NCBI RefSeq assembly: GCF_012027395.1
Contig: NZ_SNUJ01000002.1
Location: forward strand, 124,001-188,000
Direction of reading: 5' to 3'
DNA from: Thermococcus sp. LS1
Lineage (GTDB): Archaea > Methanobacteriota_B > Thermococci > Thermococcales > Thermococcaceae
Length of the DNA stretch: 64,000 nucleotides
The notes beneath the pieces were generated by a model. It searched no databases. It was not told the DNA's origin and saw nothing but the letters and a program-made list of their open reading frames with translations. Position numbers and translations under genes: made by a program. Positions 39,917 to 49,570 of the stretch are shown piece by piece; within the stretch, counting starts at the first letter, position 1, and every line of letters starts with the position of its first letter.

Positions 39917-40717
39917 GCTCGTCAGTAACTCTATAAGTCCCTGCTTCGTCGGTACCTTGGCGAACTTCTCAGGGTCCTTGACCTTCAGCAGGAGCGGGAC
40001 TTCGCCGAAGAGCCTGAGCACCTTTCCGAAGGGTATGCTTCCCTCCCCTGGCATAAGGTGTAGGTCGCCGACACCATAAGCCAGGGCATCCTCGGGTTCG
40101 ACCTGTGGGAAGAACTTTCCGAAGTTGTCGTGTATCATGAGGATGACCGTCTTGTCGGTTCCGAGCTTGACGTCCTCGAGGAGCTTGTCAGCGTCTCCCT
40201 GGGCGCTCAGGAAGGCGTGGGCGACGTCGAGCGCAAAGCCAACGTTCTCTCTATCTACGTTGTCGACGACGTAGAGCGTGTCCTTGACGCTGAAGGTGTT
40301 CTCGAGGGCTATCTTTATACCGAACGGGGCGACCATATCCGCTAACTGCTGGATGGCCTCTATTTCGAGGTCGAGCCTTCCGGTTCTGCCGCTCTGCATG
40401 ACGATGACCTTAGCGCCGAGCTTTATGGCGACGTCTGCCACCGCCCTGGCAACTCTGAAGTGCCGGGTATAGTAGATGTGGTCGCGCAGATTGACCGAGG
40501 TTGGCATCCTCACTATGTAGTCGATGCCAACGCCGCGGAGGGTCGTTTCTACGTTCCTGAGCTTCTTTTCGACGACGACACCGTTCTTGATAAGTCCAAG
40601 GGTGTGCGGGAATATCGAGACGAAGTCGTAGTTCTTTATCTTGACGTCGGCCAGAATCGAGGCGAGCGTTTTGTCCTTCGTGACGAAATGTGGGTAAACC
40701 GTTACGCCTATCTCCAT
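39911..40717 (-). CDS. TIM-barrel sugar isomerase/AP endonuclease family protein
   Basis: A 268-aa member of the xylose isomerase-like TIM-barrel family (sugar phosphate isomerase/epimerase or endonuclease IV-like). Metal-site-like residues are seen in IALENTFS (Glu), [11 protein letters not shown] (Asp, His), MIHDNFG (His, Asp) and the C-terminal [12 protein letters not shown] (Asp, His, Glu). The Asp/His/Glu set is typical of the superfamily; the substrate is unknown. It stands alone. Confidence 0.85.
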   Translation of the reverse strand: MEIGVTVYPHFVTKDKTLASILADVKIKNYDFVSIFPHTLGLIKNGVVVEKKLRNVETTLRGVGIDYIVRMPTSVNLRDHIYYTRHFRVARAVADVAIKLGAKVIVMQSGRTGRLDLEIEAIQQLADMVAPFGIKIALENTFSVKDTLYVVDNVDRENVGFALDVAHAFLSAQGDADKLLEDVKLGTDKTVILMIHDNFGKFFPQVEPEDALAYGVGDLHLMPGEGSIPFGKVLRLFGEVPLLLKVKDPEKFAKVPTKQGLIELLTSL

Positions 40718-40811
40718 GCTACCACCTACACAAGAGTAGAGCGCTGGATATAAAAGCTTAGCGAGGGGCAGAGTTTAAAAGTCTCAGTCCAGACTATACG
40801 TGGGTGAGCGA

Positions 40812-41819
40812 ATGGGGGAAAACATCTGGAAATACGTCTCGGCAATTCTCATTCTTCTCCTTGCGGCATCCAGCATAGCGGTTGTTCTGCTCTACATGCA
40901 GAACTCCGAGCTCCAGAACTACGTACCTTCAAACGTCACAAGCACGGTCATAGTTGAAGGGTCCCTCAACGCAAGCTGCAACGTTACGGCCTACAAGCTC
41001 CAGATAGACGAGCTCCAGAGGCAGCTTGATTTCCTTAAAGTTCAGCTGAGGGAGAAGAACCTCCCTGAGGGCAACACCACCATAGCCATCGTTCCCATCT
41101 TCGGGCTTATCGACGAGTACACCGCCCTTAGCATTATCCCGGTTCTTAGAGACATCGCTGAAAATGATTCCATCGGGGGCGTCGTGCTGTGGATAGAGAG
41201 TCCCGGCGGCTACGTCGGTCCTGTGAGGGAGATATACGCCACTGTTAAGAAGCTCAACCTCATAAAGCCTGTCGTAGCTTATACCGGTGGGATAGCGGCT
41301 TCGGGAGGCTACTACATAGCGGTTGGGGCGGAGAAGATAATCGCCGACCCGCTTGCTGAGGTTGGGAGCATAGGGGTCATCTACGTCCACTATAACCTTC
41401 AGCAGAACTACGAGATGAACGGGATAAAGGTGGAGGTCTTCAAAACAGGCCCCTACAAAGACATGGGCGCCGAGTGGAGAGGTTTAACCGAAGAAGAGAA
41501 GGCTATGATAACCGCGAGTGTTGACACTTACTTCCAGGCTTTCCTCCAGGCCGTGAGCAGTGGCAGGGGCATGAGTCTCAACGAGACGAAGGAGTACGCT
41601 ACCGGAAGGACGTGGTTTGCCATGAACGTCACCGGAAGCCTCGTAGATGAGACCGGCGACCTGGACTACGCTGTCAAGGTGCTTGAGGAGATGCTTAATG
41701 TGACCAACCCGAGAATAGTGATTTACAGCGGTCGCTCATCTTCGAATTTTGCCATATTCGGAAGCACGGCTCTCCTCCTCGACCCCCGCTATGTTGGTCC
41801 CTACCTGAAGACGGACTGA
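40812..41819 (+). CDS. sppA: Signal peptide peptidase SppA
   Basis: A 335-aa membrane serine protease that breaks down released signal peptides. An N-terminal membrane anchor (about 8-28) is followed by the S49 domain. The catalytic Ser is in GGIAASGGYYIAVGAEK and the general base Lys in EVFKTGPYKDMGAEWR, matching the Ser-Lys dyad known in the T. kodakarensis enzyme. ATG 40812 is preferred because GGTGAGCGA lies before it. It begins a three-gene run with an unknown protein and an AI-2E family protein. Confidence 0.95.
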   Translation: MGENIWKYVSAILILLLAASSIAVVLLYMQNSELQNYVPSNVTSTVIVEGSLNASCNVTAYKLQIDELQRQLDFLKVQLREKNLPEGNTTIAIVPIFGLIDEYTALSIIPVLRDIAENDSIGGVVLWIESPGGYVGPVREIYATVKKLNLIKPVVAYTGGIAASGGYYIAVGAEKIIADPLAEVGSIGVIYVHYNLQQNYEMNGIKVEVFKTGPYKDMGAEWRGLTEEEKAMITASVDTYFQAFLQAVSSGRGMSLNETKEYATGRTWFAMNVTGSLVDETGDLDYAVKVLEEMLNVTNPRIVIYSGRSSSNFAIFGSTALLLDPRYVGPYLKTD

Positions 41820-41831
41820 GGGGGTGGGAGC

Positions 41832-42314
41832 TTGCTGTGCGAGGAGAAGCTCGAGGTGTTTGAGAACGGCTTCGAGGATGGGAAGTTCAACCTCAGGATA
41901 GAGTTCTATGGGAGCGATGCCAGAAGGGTTCTGCTGGCCATCATAAAGGAGCTCTACCTGCCGGACTACGGCGAGGACTACGTCTACCCCTTCGAGTGCG
42001 CCAAGGAGTTCTGGGGCATCTATATGGATGCGGGCGAGATAAAGGCTGAAGATTTCAGACCAAGCCCGATAAAGTTCCTCAACCAGAGCGTCCTCAACAG
42101 GCTTGAAAAGGCTCTTGCGGAGATAAATGCTCCGGAAGAGGTTAAAGATGTCATCGACTTTGAGAAAGCCGAGATCCACAAGCTCAAGAAAGGTTTATTA
42201 GTCCTTGGGAAGAACTTCATCCTTGACGAGGGCAGGGGAGTGCTCTTCGTCTTCAACAAGCCGAGCGCGAGAGAGCTGATACTCAAGTACCTGGGGATGC
42301 TGGATGGAGCTTGA
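41832..42314 (+). CDS. Conserved-looking protein of unknown family
   Basis: A 160-aa soluble, acidic protein that I do not recognise. It appears to have two alpha/beta halves: a first part (1-100) with CAKEFWGIYMDAGEIKAEDF and a second part ending in FVFNKPSARELILKYLGML. There are no metal-binding or catalytic motifs I can name. It starts at TTG 41832, 7 nt after GGGGTGG, 12 bp after sppA, and overlaps the AI-2E family gene by 11 bp. Its place in the run points to a membrane-related function, but this is inference. Confidence 0.7.
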   Translation: MLCEEKLEVFENGFEDGKFNLRIEFYGSDARRVLLAIIKELYLPDYGEDYVYPFECAKEFWGIYMDAGEIKAEDFRPSPIKFLNQSVLNRLEKALAEINAPEEVKDVIDFEKAEIHKLKKGLLVLGKNFILDEGRGVLFVFNKPSARELILKYLGMLDGA

Positions 42315-43305
42315 AGCTGCCGTATGGATAGCGGTTTCCCTCATAGTCCTTTACCTTGTATGGGAGACGGTTAGCCCTATCCTTTCCCCTATCATCATAG
42401 CCGTGACCCTTGCCTACATACTTTACCCATTCCATGAAAGGCTTGCCAGAAGGATGGGCAACCGGCTTTCTGCATTTACGATGACCATACTCCTGACAAT
42501 CTTGACGTTTCTTTTCATAATAGGCTTTGCTTTGTGGATGAACGACGTCAAGCACTCGCTCGCTCACTACATAGACGGCTTCTTCACATGGCTCCTCACC
42601 TTCAACCTCCCACCCTCGCTCTACGAGCTCGTTCAGAAGCTCGCCGAGGACATACCGAAGCGCTTCGAGGAGTACATCCTCGGCTACACCTACTCCCTTC
42701 CCAAGCTCTCTCTCCAGGCAATAGTGATGGTCTTCGCCTTCTACGGCATCCTCGTCAACGCCAGGGCGATAAAGCGCGAGGTCTACTCCCTCCTGCCTCC
42801 GGAGAACCGAGAGCTGGCGATAAAGCTTCTCGAAAGGGCTGGCGAAACCCTCCACAACCTCCTGCGTGGCTGGCTCTCCCTTAGCGTTCTCAAGGGAATA
42901 TTTGCTACTGCTGGCTTTTTGCTCTTTGGAATGGCTGAAACGGGCGGTGCGATCGCTGCGGGAATTTTCACAGTTATATTCGAGCTCCTCCCGGTATTTG
43001 GCGGATGGGTGGTCTGGCTTGCGGGAACTGTGTACCTCATCAATGAGGGTAACGTCCTTGGGGGCATTCTCTTCGCTTTCTACGGCATCGTTTTTATCTC
43101 GCCGCTTCCGGATGTTCTGCTCAGGCCGAGAATAGCGGTCAGGGAGAAGGGTGTAAACGCACTGGTTTCCCTTGTCGGTATTTTTGGAGGTTTTCTGGCC
43201 TTCGGATTCGTCGGCATTATAATCGGCCCTGTCGCGCTGTCCCTTCTGGCCACCCTCGTGGAGGAGTGGAAAGAAGTGAAAGCTAAGGCGCGAACCGCCT
43301 TATGA
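42304..43305 (+). CDS. AI-2E family (PerM/YdiK-type) transporter
   Basis: A 333-aa polytopic protein of the AI-2E transporter family, which in bacteria includes autoinducer exporters and Na+/H+ antiporter-like proteins. Eight helices are expected; a large soluble loop follows the third helix, and the C-terminal half has the family-typical glycine-rich GAIAAGIFTVIFELLPVFGG and FGFVGIIIGPVALSL. In a hyperthermophile the substrate is unknown. It overlaps the preceding gene by 11 bp and the convergent folP-like gene by 23 bp. Confidence 0.85.
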   Translation: MELEAAVWIAVSLIVLYLVWETVSPILSPIIIAVTLAYILYPFHERLARRMGNRLSAFTMTILLTILTFLFIIGFALWMNDVKHSLAHYIDGFFTWLLTFNLPPSLYELVQKLAEDIPKRFEEYILGYTYSLPKLSLQAIVMVFAFYGILVNARAIKREVYSLLPPENRELAIKLLERAGETLHNLLRGWLSLSVLKGIFATAGFLLFGMAETGGAIAAGIFTVIFELLPVFGGWVVWLAGTVYLINEGNVLGGILFAFYGIVFISPLPDVLLRPRIAVREKGVNALVSLVGIFGGFLAFGFVGIIIGPVALSLLATLVEEWKEVKAKARTAL

Positions 43306-44101
43306 AGTCTGCTATCTTAACAGCATCGAGCGTTTCCTTCACATCGTGTGTTCTCACTATGTTAGCACCCTTGAGGATGGCTATTGCTGTGGCCGCCAAA
43401 CTTCCCGGAAGCCTTTCCGAGGGGTCTTTTCTGCCGGTTATTGCTCCGATGAACGACTTTCTCGAAACACCAATGAGTATCGGCCTGCCGAATATCTTGA
43501 GGGCGTTGAGGTTTGCTATGACTTTGGAGTCCCACTCGTACCAGGGCGGCCACTCCGGGCGGAGGAATCCGATGGCTGGATCGACAGCAATTTCCTCAAT
43601 GCCGTGCTTTTCGGCTATGGTTATGCTCTCCCCAAGGAAGTCTATGACGGTGTGAACCGGGTCGCTGAGGTTCCGTACTTCTCCGTGGGCGCAGACTATC
43701 ACCGGGGCGCCGTATTCTTTAGCCACTTCGGCCATTTTCTCATCGCCTTTGAGGCCGGTAACGTCGTTTATGATGTCAGCACCAGCCTTGAGGGCTTCCT
43801 CCGCGACCTTCGCACTGGTGGTGTCTATACTTATCGGAACGTCAACGTGCTCCCTGATGGTCTTTATCGCCCACACTGCCCTTCTTATCTCCTCCTCAAG
43901 CGGAATTTGAGTCTCAAGGTAGGGAGCAGTTGATTTCGCCCCGATATCAATAAAAGCGGCTCCCTCCTCCACCATCTTCACCGCGGTTTCTATCAGCTTT
44001 TCTTTGTCATTTTTGACGCTTCCTTTGTAGAAGCTTTCGGGTGAGACGTTGATGACCCCCATTATCTTTGGCTTGCTCAAATCAACCCCTGCAAACTTCA
44101 T
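43283..44101 (-). CDS. Dihydropteroate synthase-like enzyme (pterin cofactor synthesis)
   Basis: A 272-aa TIM-barrel enzyme of the DHPS family. Typical motifs are KIMGVINVSPESFYKG, AAFIDIGAKSTAPY, ISIDTTSAKVAEEALKAGADIIND and GVSRKSFIGAITG. In archaea with ribofuranosylaminobenzene cofactors the DHPS-like enzyme joins a pterin to beta-RFAP rather than to p-aminobenzoate; the divergent gene 44502-45479 makes exactly that precursor, which supports this role. ATG 44101 follows GAGGTGAAACC and overlaps the stop of the small membrane protein gene (ATGA). Confidence 0.9.
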   Translation of the reverse strand: MKFAGVDLSKPKIMGVINVSPESFYKGSVKNDKEKLIETAVKMVEEGAAFIDIGAKSTAPYLETQIPLEEEIRRAVWAIKTIREHVDVPISIDTTSAKVAEEALKAGADIINDVTGLKGDEKMAEVAKEYGAPVIVCAHGEVRNLSDPVHTVIDFLGESITIAEKHGIEEIAVDPAIGFLRPEWPPWYEWDSKVIANLNALKIFGRPILIGVSRKSFIGAITGRKDPSERLPGSLAATAIAILKGANIVRTHDVKETLDAVKIADFIRRFAP

Positions 44102-44412
44102 GGTTTCACCTCGGTACTGAGCTTGATGCCCCAGAGTATAAATGTTAGGGTCGCGAGGGCTGTGAGCACGTGCCGTATTTCCCAGCTCATGTCGCTCCAT
44201 ATGAGGACGGCGTTCAGGAGAATAAATCCCCCAGGTACGGGAAGCTGGATCACGTCCCTGCCGTTCTTGGCCAGCACAAGAACAAAGTACACCTCGGCAA
44301 GCACGAGGAGGGCACCCCCTGCAGTAACTGATACAAAAAACGGCAGGAACGCCACCAGGTAAAGCATCCACACCATCAGCTCCTCGAGGCCCAGATTTTC
44401 ACTCCCCTGCAT
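44098..44412 (-). CDS. Small polytopic membrane protein
   Basis: A 104-aa protein with about four membrane helices (around 12-40, 43-60, 65-85 and 86-100) and little else. I do not recognise a family. Start ATG 44412 is supported by GGTGATAAC immediately upstream. It precedes and overlaps the folP-like gene by 4 bp, so the two are one transcript; a role in transport or anchoring for pterin synthesis is conceivable but unproven. Confidence 0.7.
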   Translation of the reverse strand: MQGSENLGLEELMVWMLYLVAFLPFFVSVTAGGALLVLAEVYFVLVLAKNGRDVIQLPVPGGFILLNAVLIWSDMSWEIRHVLTALATLTFILWGIKLSTEVKP

Positions 44413-44501
44413 GTTATCACCGCAGAATGTAATTAAATTCATCCTAAAAAGTTTTTGCCAACGGTTAAAAGCATATGCATCAACTTTCTCCGGTGGTGTT
44501 C

Positions 44502-45479
44502 ATGATAATCCGTACTCCCAGGAGGCTCCACCTCGGGCTCATTGACCCTTCCGCTACATTTGGAAGACGCTTTGGAAGCCTTGGAGTTGCCCTGGAGGGT
44601 GGCTATGAGATTAAGATAGTCGAGAGTGACTCCATGGAGATAGCCGCTGATGGCGAAGACAGGGAGACGATAGAGTTCGCGATAAAGAGGATGAACTCCT
44701 ACTATGAAACGGGCGTTAACTATCTCGTAGAGGTTAGAAAGGCCATTCCGAGACACGTTGGTCTTGGCTCAACAACCCAGCTAAGCCTCGCGGTGGCGAG
44801 CGGGATAGCAAGGCTCAGGAATCTAAACGTTTCCGTTGAGGAGCTTGCAAAGGTTCTCGGCAGAGGTAAAAACGGTGGAGCAGGCATCTACTCCTTTAAA
44901 TACGGAGGTTTTGTGATAGACGGCGGTGTTAAGGGTGGCATACCCCCGCTCATCTTCCGCGAGGATTTCCCCGATAGCTGGGCATTTCTCCTCATAATCC
45001 CCGAGCTGGAGCCCGGCCTCGATGAAGAGGAAGAAAAGCCCGTCATGGCAGGAGTTGTTGGAAGGGTGGACGTCGCGATGGAGATATCCCATAGAATTCT
45101 GCTCGGTCTCCTTCCAGCGCTCAAAGAGAGGGACGTAAAAACCTTCGGCGAACACCTCTCGGCAATTCAGAGCCTCGTCGGTAAGCACTTCGAAGCCTAC
45201 CAGGGTGGCGAGTTCAGGGAGGACATTAAGCTGATACTCGACTTTTTGGCTCAGAAAACCTACGGGTATGGCCAGAGCTCCTGGGGACCGACGGTTTATG
45301 GGCTGATACTCAAGAGTGAGTTCGCAAGACTGAGTGCTGAAGCCCACGATTACCTTCGGGAACACGGAATTAGAGCGAGGGTTGAGCTGGGCCTTCCGAG
45401 GAATAAAGGTGCCGAGATAGCCGGGGAGAACGTCTTTCTTGAAAGGCTCCTAAAGAATGTGATGGGTGGGGAAAGTTGA
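44502..45479 (+). CDS. Beta-ribofuranosylaminobenzene 5'-phosphate synthase
   Basis: A 325-aa GHMP-kinase-fold enzyme that condenses phosphoribosyl pyrophosphate with 4-hydroxybenzoate or aminobenzoate to beta-RFAP, first step of methanopterin-type cofactor synthesis. Family motifs are RTPRRLHLGLIDPS at the start, IPRHVGLGSTTQLSLAVA (ATP-like loop) and SSWGPTVYGL. ATG 44502 follows GGTGGTG by 4 nt; longer versions lack this support. It is divergent from the folP-like operon and overlaps the AGOG gene (TTGA). Confidence 0.92.
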   Translation: MIIRTPRRLHLGLIDPSATFGRRFGSLGVALEGGYEIKIVESDSMEIAADGEDRETIEFAIKRMNSYYETGVNYLVEVRKAIPRHVGLGSTTQLSLAVASGIARLRNLNVSVEELAKVLGRGKNGGAGIYSFKYGGFVIDGGVKGGIPPLIFREDFPDSWAFLLIIPELEPGLDEEEEKPVMAGVVGRVDVAMEISHRILLGLLPALKERDVKTFGEHLSAIQSLVGKHFEAYQGGEFREDIKLILDFLAQKTYGYGQSSWGPTVYGLILKSEFARLSAEAHDYLREHGIRARVELGLPRNKGAEIAGENVFLERLLKNVMGGES

Positions 45480-46267
45480 CCCTCGACCGCTTTATCAGGG
45501 TAAAGTACAAAGTCGATGAAGCAAAAGTTGCCCGTCTAAAGGAACTCTTAAGAGAGCTTGGCCTCGATTGCGCAAAGACAATTGAGGAAAATGTTGACCT
45601 TCAGTTTGATGCTCTCAGGAACCTGCACGAGAACCTAGATGACGATGAGGTCTTCATAAAGCTCGTTATTGCTAACTCGATAGTCAGCTACCAGCTGACC
45701 GCTAAGGGCGAGCGGTGGTGGTGGGAGTTCTCGCAATATTTCTCTGAGAACCCTCCAACTGATAGCATAGCCGAGGCCTACGCTGAGTTTCTTCCGGTTT
45801 CGAGAACTAACAGGCGTCTCGTCGCTGGGAAGATAAAGCGGCTTGAGAAGCTCGAACCTTTTCTCAAGGAACTAACCCTTGACGACCTCAGAAGATACTA
45901 CTTCAACGACATGGGAGCGCTCAGAGACGACCTGGCTATGGTGCTTGGTTCAAAGAAGAACGCTAAGACAATTGTCTTTGCTGTCAAGATGTTCGGCTAT
46001 GCCGGGAGGATAGCCTTTGGGGAGTTCGTCCCTTATCCGATGGCCATAGAAATCCCCGACGATGTGAGGATAAACGCCTACACCAAGCGATTCACAAATG
46101 AGCCGCCGGTTAGCTTCTGGCAAAAGATAGCCGAGGAAGTTTCAATCCCGCCGCTTCATATTGACTCGATTTTATGGCCGGTTCTCGGTGGCAATGAGGA
46201 GGTTAAGGAGAGACTAAAAAAGCACTGTAACAAGGCCGAAAAGGTTCTGGAGCTTACCATTCTGTAG
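45476..46267 (+). CDS. Archaeal 8-oxoguanine DNA glycosylase AGOG
   Basis: A 263-aa helix-hairpin-helix DNA glycosylase/lyase of the AGOG family that removes oxidised guanine. The catalytic Lys is in the stretch SKKNAKTIVFAVKMFGYA and a conserved Asp follows in EIPDDVRINAYT. WWWEFSQYF near residue 80 is typical. The start is TTG 45476 with GGGTGGGG upstream and a 4-bp TTGA overlap with the cofactor synthase gene, to which it has no clear functional tie. Confidence 0.92.
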   Translation: MTLDRFIRVKYKVDEAKVARLKELLRELGLDCAKTIEENVDLQFDALRNLHENLDDDEVFIKLVIANSIVSYQLTAKGERWWWEFSQYFSENPPTDSIAEAYAEFLPVSRTNRRLVAGKIKRLEKLEPFLKELTLDDLRRYYFNDMGALRDDLAMVLGSKKNAKTIVFAVKMFGYAGRIAFGEFVPYPMAIEIPDDVRINAYTKRFTNEPPVSFWQKIAEEVSIPPLHIDSILWPVLGGNEEVKERLKKHCNKAEKVLELTIL

Positions 46268-46392
46268 CCTTTCTTAGCCCCTTCGTTTTTATCAATCCCA
46301 CCTAAAAGGCAAAATTTTTATACTTCTGAGATTAGTTGTCAACGTGATTGGAAGCTCTTTCACGGTAACACTAATAATCGGAGGTGAATTGT

Positions 46393-47259
46393 ATGTGGTG
46401 GGGATTTCAGCTCGAGTTTAAGCAGAGCCTTCGAACGAAGAAGCTCTGGGTAATACTCGGCATAATGGCGCTTCTTTACATTCCTGTGTTCTACATCATG
46501 AAGAGCATGGGGGCGCAGGATTTCACCGTTGAGGCCGCCATGACGTTTCTGATACAGTTCGTCACGGGCATGGCGGGCTTCTTCATTGGAATACTCGCCC
46601 TTCTCATGGGTGCTACGGCAATAAACAGTGAGATAGAAAAGGGAACTCTCCGCGTTGCGATGAGCAAACCCATAAAGAGGCTGAGCTACATAGGCGGCAA
46701 ATTCCTTGCCCATGCAGTGGTTCTCTTCATCGCCCTGCTCCTCTCAACGCTAATTGGCGTTCTAGGGGTTGTCTACCTTGGCGTTCCGCTGAGCGGCCAG
46801 CTCGTGACAGACGTTCTGCTCCTGAACATGTTGCTCCTCCTGGCGATGCTTCAGCTCGTTGCCCTCGGATACATACTCTCGACTCTCATAAAGTCCTCGA
46901 GCTCTGCCCTTGGAGCGGCCCTGGTTCTGGTCTTCGTGCTGTTCCTCATCATGCCAAACATTGTAGGCTACCTTGTGTTTAAGGAGATGATGGACAACCC
47001 AGATATGAGCATGAGTGACGTCAAGCAACTGCAGAAGGATTACACCACCAAATATCTCTTCTACGTGCCTACTTCCCAGGTAGGGGTAATCACAGGGGAC
47101 GTTGGAACAACCATCGACGAAGGTGCCGGAAATCCTGAATACAGAGGTATGGCATACGCCATAAGCCACAACCTCGTGAATTTCGGGATAATAGTCGGGA
47201 TGACCCTCCTCTATTTGATCGTCGGATTTTACAGGTTCAGCAGGATGGATCTGAGGTGA
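46393..47259 (+). CDS. ABC-2 type transporter permease
   Basis: A 288-aa membrane protein with six helices of the ABC-2 family. The first helix follows FKQSLRTKKLWVILG, a hallmark is the EIEKGTLRVAMSKPIKRL loop, and an extracellular segment lies between residues about 205-255. Together with the next gene it forms an exporter, substrate unknown. ATG 46393 is 5 nt after the strong GGAGGTGA at 46380-46387. A TATA-like ATTTTTATAC near 46314 predicts a leader of about 50 nt. Confidence 0.9.
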   Translation: MWWGFQLEFKQSLRTKKLWVILGIMALLYIPVFYIMKSMGAQDFTVEAAMTFLIQFVTGMAGFFIGILALLMGATAINSEIEKGTLRVAMSKPIKRLSYIGGKFLAHAVVLFIALLLSTLIGVLGVVYLGVPLSGQLVTDVLLLNMLLLLAMLQLVALGYILSTLIKSSSSALGAALVLVFVLFLIMPNIVGYLVFKEMMDNPDMSMSDVKQLQKDYTTKYLFYVPTSQVGVITGDVGTTIDEGAGNPEYRGMAYAISHNLVNFGIIVGMTLLYLIVGFYRFSRMDLR

Positions 47260-47264
47260 TGCTC

Positions 47265-48182
47265 ATGCTGAGGATTGAGAACCTGGTCAAGGTTTACAAG
47301 GACGTTAGAGCTTTGGACGGCCTCAACCTCGAGGTGAAGCACGGCCAGATATACGGTTTCCTCGGGCCGAACGGTGCCGGAAAGAGCACTACCATCCTGA
47401 GCGTCCTTGGTCTAATCTTCCCCCAGGAGGGAAGGATAGAGCTCTTCGGTGAGGAGGTCTTCAGGGACGGAAAGTACGACGAGAACAAGCTCGTCGAGGC
47501 TAAGAGAAGAATAGGCTACATGCCCGAGCACGCCACCCTCTGGGAATTCCTTACTCCAATGCAGACGCTTGATATAATCGGTGAGGCCTTCGGAATTCCA
47601 AAGACCGAGAGGGAGAAGCGCGCGAAGGAGCTCCTCCAGCTCGTCAACCTGTGGGAAGTCAGGGACAAAAAGGTGGGCAAGTTCTCCAAGGGAATGCGCC
47701 AGCGTCTGCTTCTTGCCCAGGCGCTCATCAATGATCCTGAGCTTTTGATCCTCGATGAACCTATGACGGGTCTTGACCCAACGGGAATAGCGGAGTTCAA
47801 GGAAATCATCAGGGAGCAGAAGAAGGCTGGAAAGACTGTGTTCTTCTCGTCGCACATCCTTGCCCACGTGGAGGAGATATGCGACACCGTTGGCGTCATA
47901 GTCAAGGGCAAGCTCCGCGTTGAGGACAACCTTGACAACATCAAGCGCGAGTTCCTCATGAGGGCCGGCTACACGATAGTCCTCGAGACAAACAAGTCCA
48001 TTGACTTCAGTGGAGCTGAGTGGGCCGTCACGCCTCTGGGAGAGAGGAAGTACCGCATCGTGGCTCCGGGAGACATCAGGGAAGAAATCCATGACTTCGT
48101 AGCATCACAGGGTGCTAAGATACTTACGATGCAGGTCAAGGAGCCCAGCCTCGAGGAGATCTTTCTCAATATGATTGAATAA
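47265..48182 (+). CDS. ABC-2 exporter ATP-binding protein
   Basis: A 305-aa ATPase that powers the permease encoded before it. Walker A is GPNGAGKST, the signature is KFSKGMRQRLLLAQAL, Walker B is LLILDEPMTGLDP and the switch His lies in FFSSHILAHVEE. A C-terminal extension of about 90 residues follows, as is usual for CcmA/NatA-type subunits. ATG 47265 fits GAGGTGA at 47253-47259. Confidence 0.95.
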   Translation: MLRIENLVKVYKDVRALDGLNLEVKHGQIYGFLGPNGAGKSTTILSVLGLIFPQEGRIELFGEEVFRDGKYDENKLVEAKRRIGYMPEHATLWEFLTPMQTLDIIGEAFGIPKTEREKRAKELLQLVNLWEVRDKKVGKFSKGMRQRLLLAQALINDPELLILDEPMTGLDPTGIAEFKEIIREQKKAGKTVFFSSHILAHVEEICDTVGVIVKGKLRVEDNLDNIKREFLMRAGYTIVLETNKSIDFSGAEWAVTPLGERKYRIVAPGDIREEIHDFVASQGAKILTMQVKEPSLEEIFLNMIE

Positions 48183-48198
48183 CTTTCTTTTCCTTTTT
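48183..48198 (+). terminator. T-rich terminator candidate
   Basis: CTTTCTTTTCCTTTTT right after the ATPase stop, no hairpin; a likely U-tract stop of the ABC transporter transcript. Confidence 0.45.
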
Positions 48199-48237
48199 GA
48201 GGGGGATTTTGGCCGTCTTCAGAAATAAAATAGAGAA

Positions 48238-49503
48238 TCAGAGTTTTGCCCTCTCGAACTCTTCCTTTTTATCAAGCGGCTTTGTGGCGTCGATTCCCCA
48301 CTTTGCGGTGAGGCTCTTTTCAGCCGAGGGGTCGAGGGAGCTTCCGCGGGCGTTGGGCACTACCACAAGATCTCTATCGGCCTGGAAGCGCGTCGCTATC
48401 GCCCACTCAATTTCCCTGTCATCGTATATGTTGATGTCCTCGTCCACAACGACGACGTGTTTCAGGCTCGGGTGTCCCGCAAATGCCGCTAAAATCGCGT
48501 TCTTTCCGTCGCCATCGTGCTGCTTGGTTATGCTGACGACCGCGTGGAGCCACATTGCCCCACCCTCCGTTAGGCGGACACCGTGAACCTTGGGGACGAC
48601 CCTCTTCACGCTCGCGTATATCTGGGGCTCCTTCGGGAGGCCCATGAGCATGTAGTGCTCGTAGCCGCCGGGCAGGAGGGCGTGGAATATTGGATTCTCC
48701 ACGTGGTGCATTCTCTCGAAGACCACTACAGGCTGCTTCCTTACGTAGTCGTAGGTCCCGGTTATGTCCACGAAGGGGCCCTCATCGGTGAGCTCCGGAA
48801 GTATCTTGGCCTCAAAGACGAACTCGCTCTCAACTGGAACGGGAATGCCACCAATCTCAATGACTTCGAGAGGCTTTCCAAAGGCCCTCTGGCTTATAGC
48901 CGACGCTATCTCGAGTTCACTCACGCCGTAGGCTACACTCGTTGCTCCGGCGAGGAGAAGGTGTATGGGATTGCCGACGACTATCCTAACGTCGAGTTCC
49001 TCTCCGCGCTCCGCTTTATCCTTCCACATCGAATAGAGGTGCCTTGGCACAAGCCTTATCGCGACGCGCTTCTCGTCGATAACCATCATTCTATGGAAAG
49101 ACATGTTAACAAAGCCATTTTCGTCCTTAGCGATGACCATAGCAGAGGTAAAGTACTGACCGCCGTCCTTCGGGTAGTACTTTGGAATTGGGAGCTCCTT
49201 GAGGGAGAAGTCTCTGGTAGAACTCTCCATGAACGGGGCGTTCTTGACCATCTGATACGGCATGGGGTTTTCCATGGCATCTGCTATGAGGTGGAGAATT
49301 TCTTCCTTCCTGATCCCAAGATATTCCGCTATTCTCTCCCTCGTTGACCAGATGTTTCCTACAACTTCCCAGCCGTCCACGTTTCTGAAGAGAACGGGTG
49401 TATCTTTGTATTTCAGCAAATAGCGCGTTACCTCAAGCTCCTTGCTAACGGGCTCATCAATGACGACCGTATCATTAAAGTGCTCGATGATTTCCCTCAG
49501 CAT
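48238..49503 (-). CDS. UbiD-family decarboxylase
   Basis: A 421-aa prenylated-FMN-dependent decarboxylase. Family features include [36 protein letters not shown] and [22 protein letters not shown]. In archaea a UbiD member (with an UbiX partner elsewhere) decarboxylates trans-anhydromevalonate 5-phosphate in the modified mevalonate route, so this is a good candidate; other aromatic decarboxylations are possible. hmgA at 57.3 kb is consistent with this pathway. Monocistronic, with its own upstream region. Confidence 0.93.
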   Translation of the reverse strand: MLREIIEHFNDTVVIDEPVSKELEVTRYLLKYKDTPVLFRNVDGWEVVGNIWSTRERIAEYLGIRKEEILHLIADAMENPMPYQMVKNAPFMESSTRDFSLKELPIPKYYPKDGGQYFTSAMVIAKDENGFVNMSFHRMMVIDEKRVAIRLVPRHLYSMWKDKAERGEELDVRIVVGNPIHLLLAGATSVAYGVSELEIASAISQRAFGKPLEVIEIGGIPVPVESEFVFEAKILPELTDEGPFVDITGTYDYVRKQPVVVFERMHHVENPIFHALLPGGYEHYMLMGLPKEPQIYASVKRVVPKVHGVRLTEGGAMWLHAVVSITKQHDGDGKNAILAAFAGHPSLKHVVVVDEDINIYDDREIEWAIATRFQADRDLVVVPNARGSSLDPSAEKSLTAKWGIDATKPLDKKEEFERAKL

Positions 49504-49570
49504 TTTATCACCTTAGACTACTGTTCCAAAAGGTCTATAAAGCCTTTTTCCAAACTCCCAGCGATTGGCC

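Noticed and set aside
44102-44371. N-terminal extension of the folP-like protein
   Set aside because: The extra 90 residues are low-complexity Arg/Pro/Cys sequence overlapping the small membrane protein gene in another frame, and the ribosome site is at 44101.
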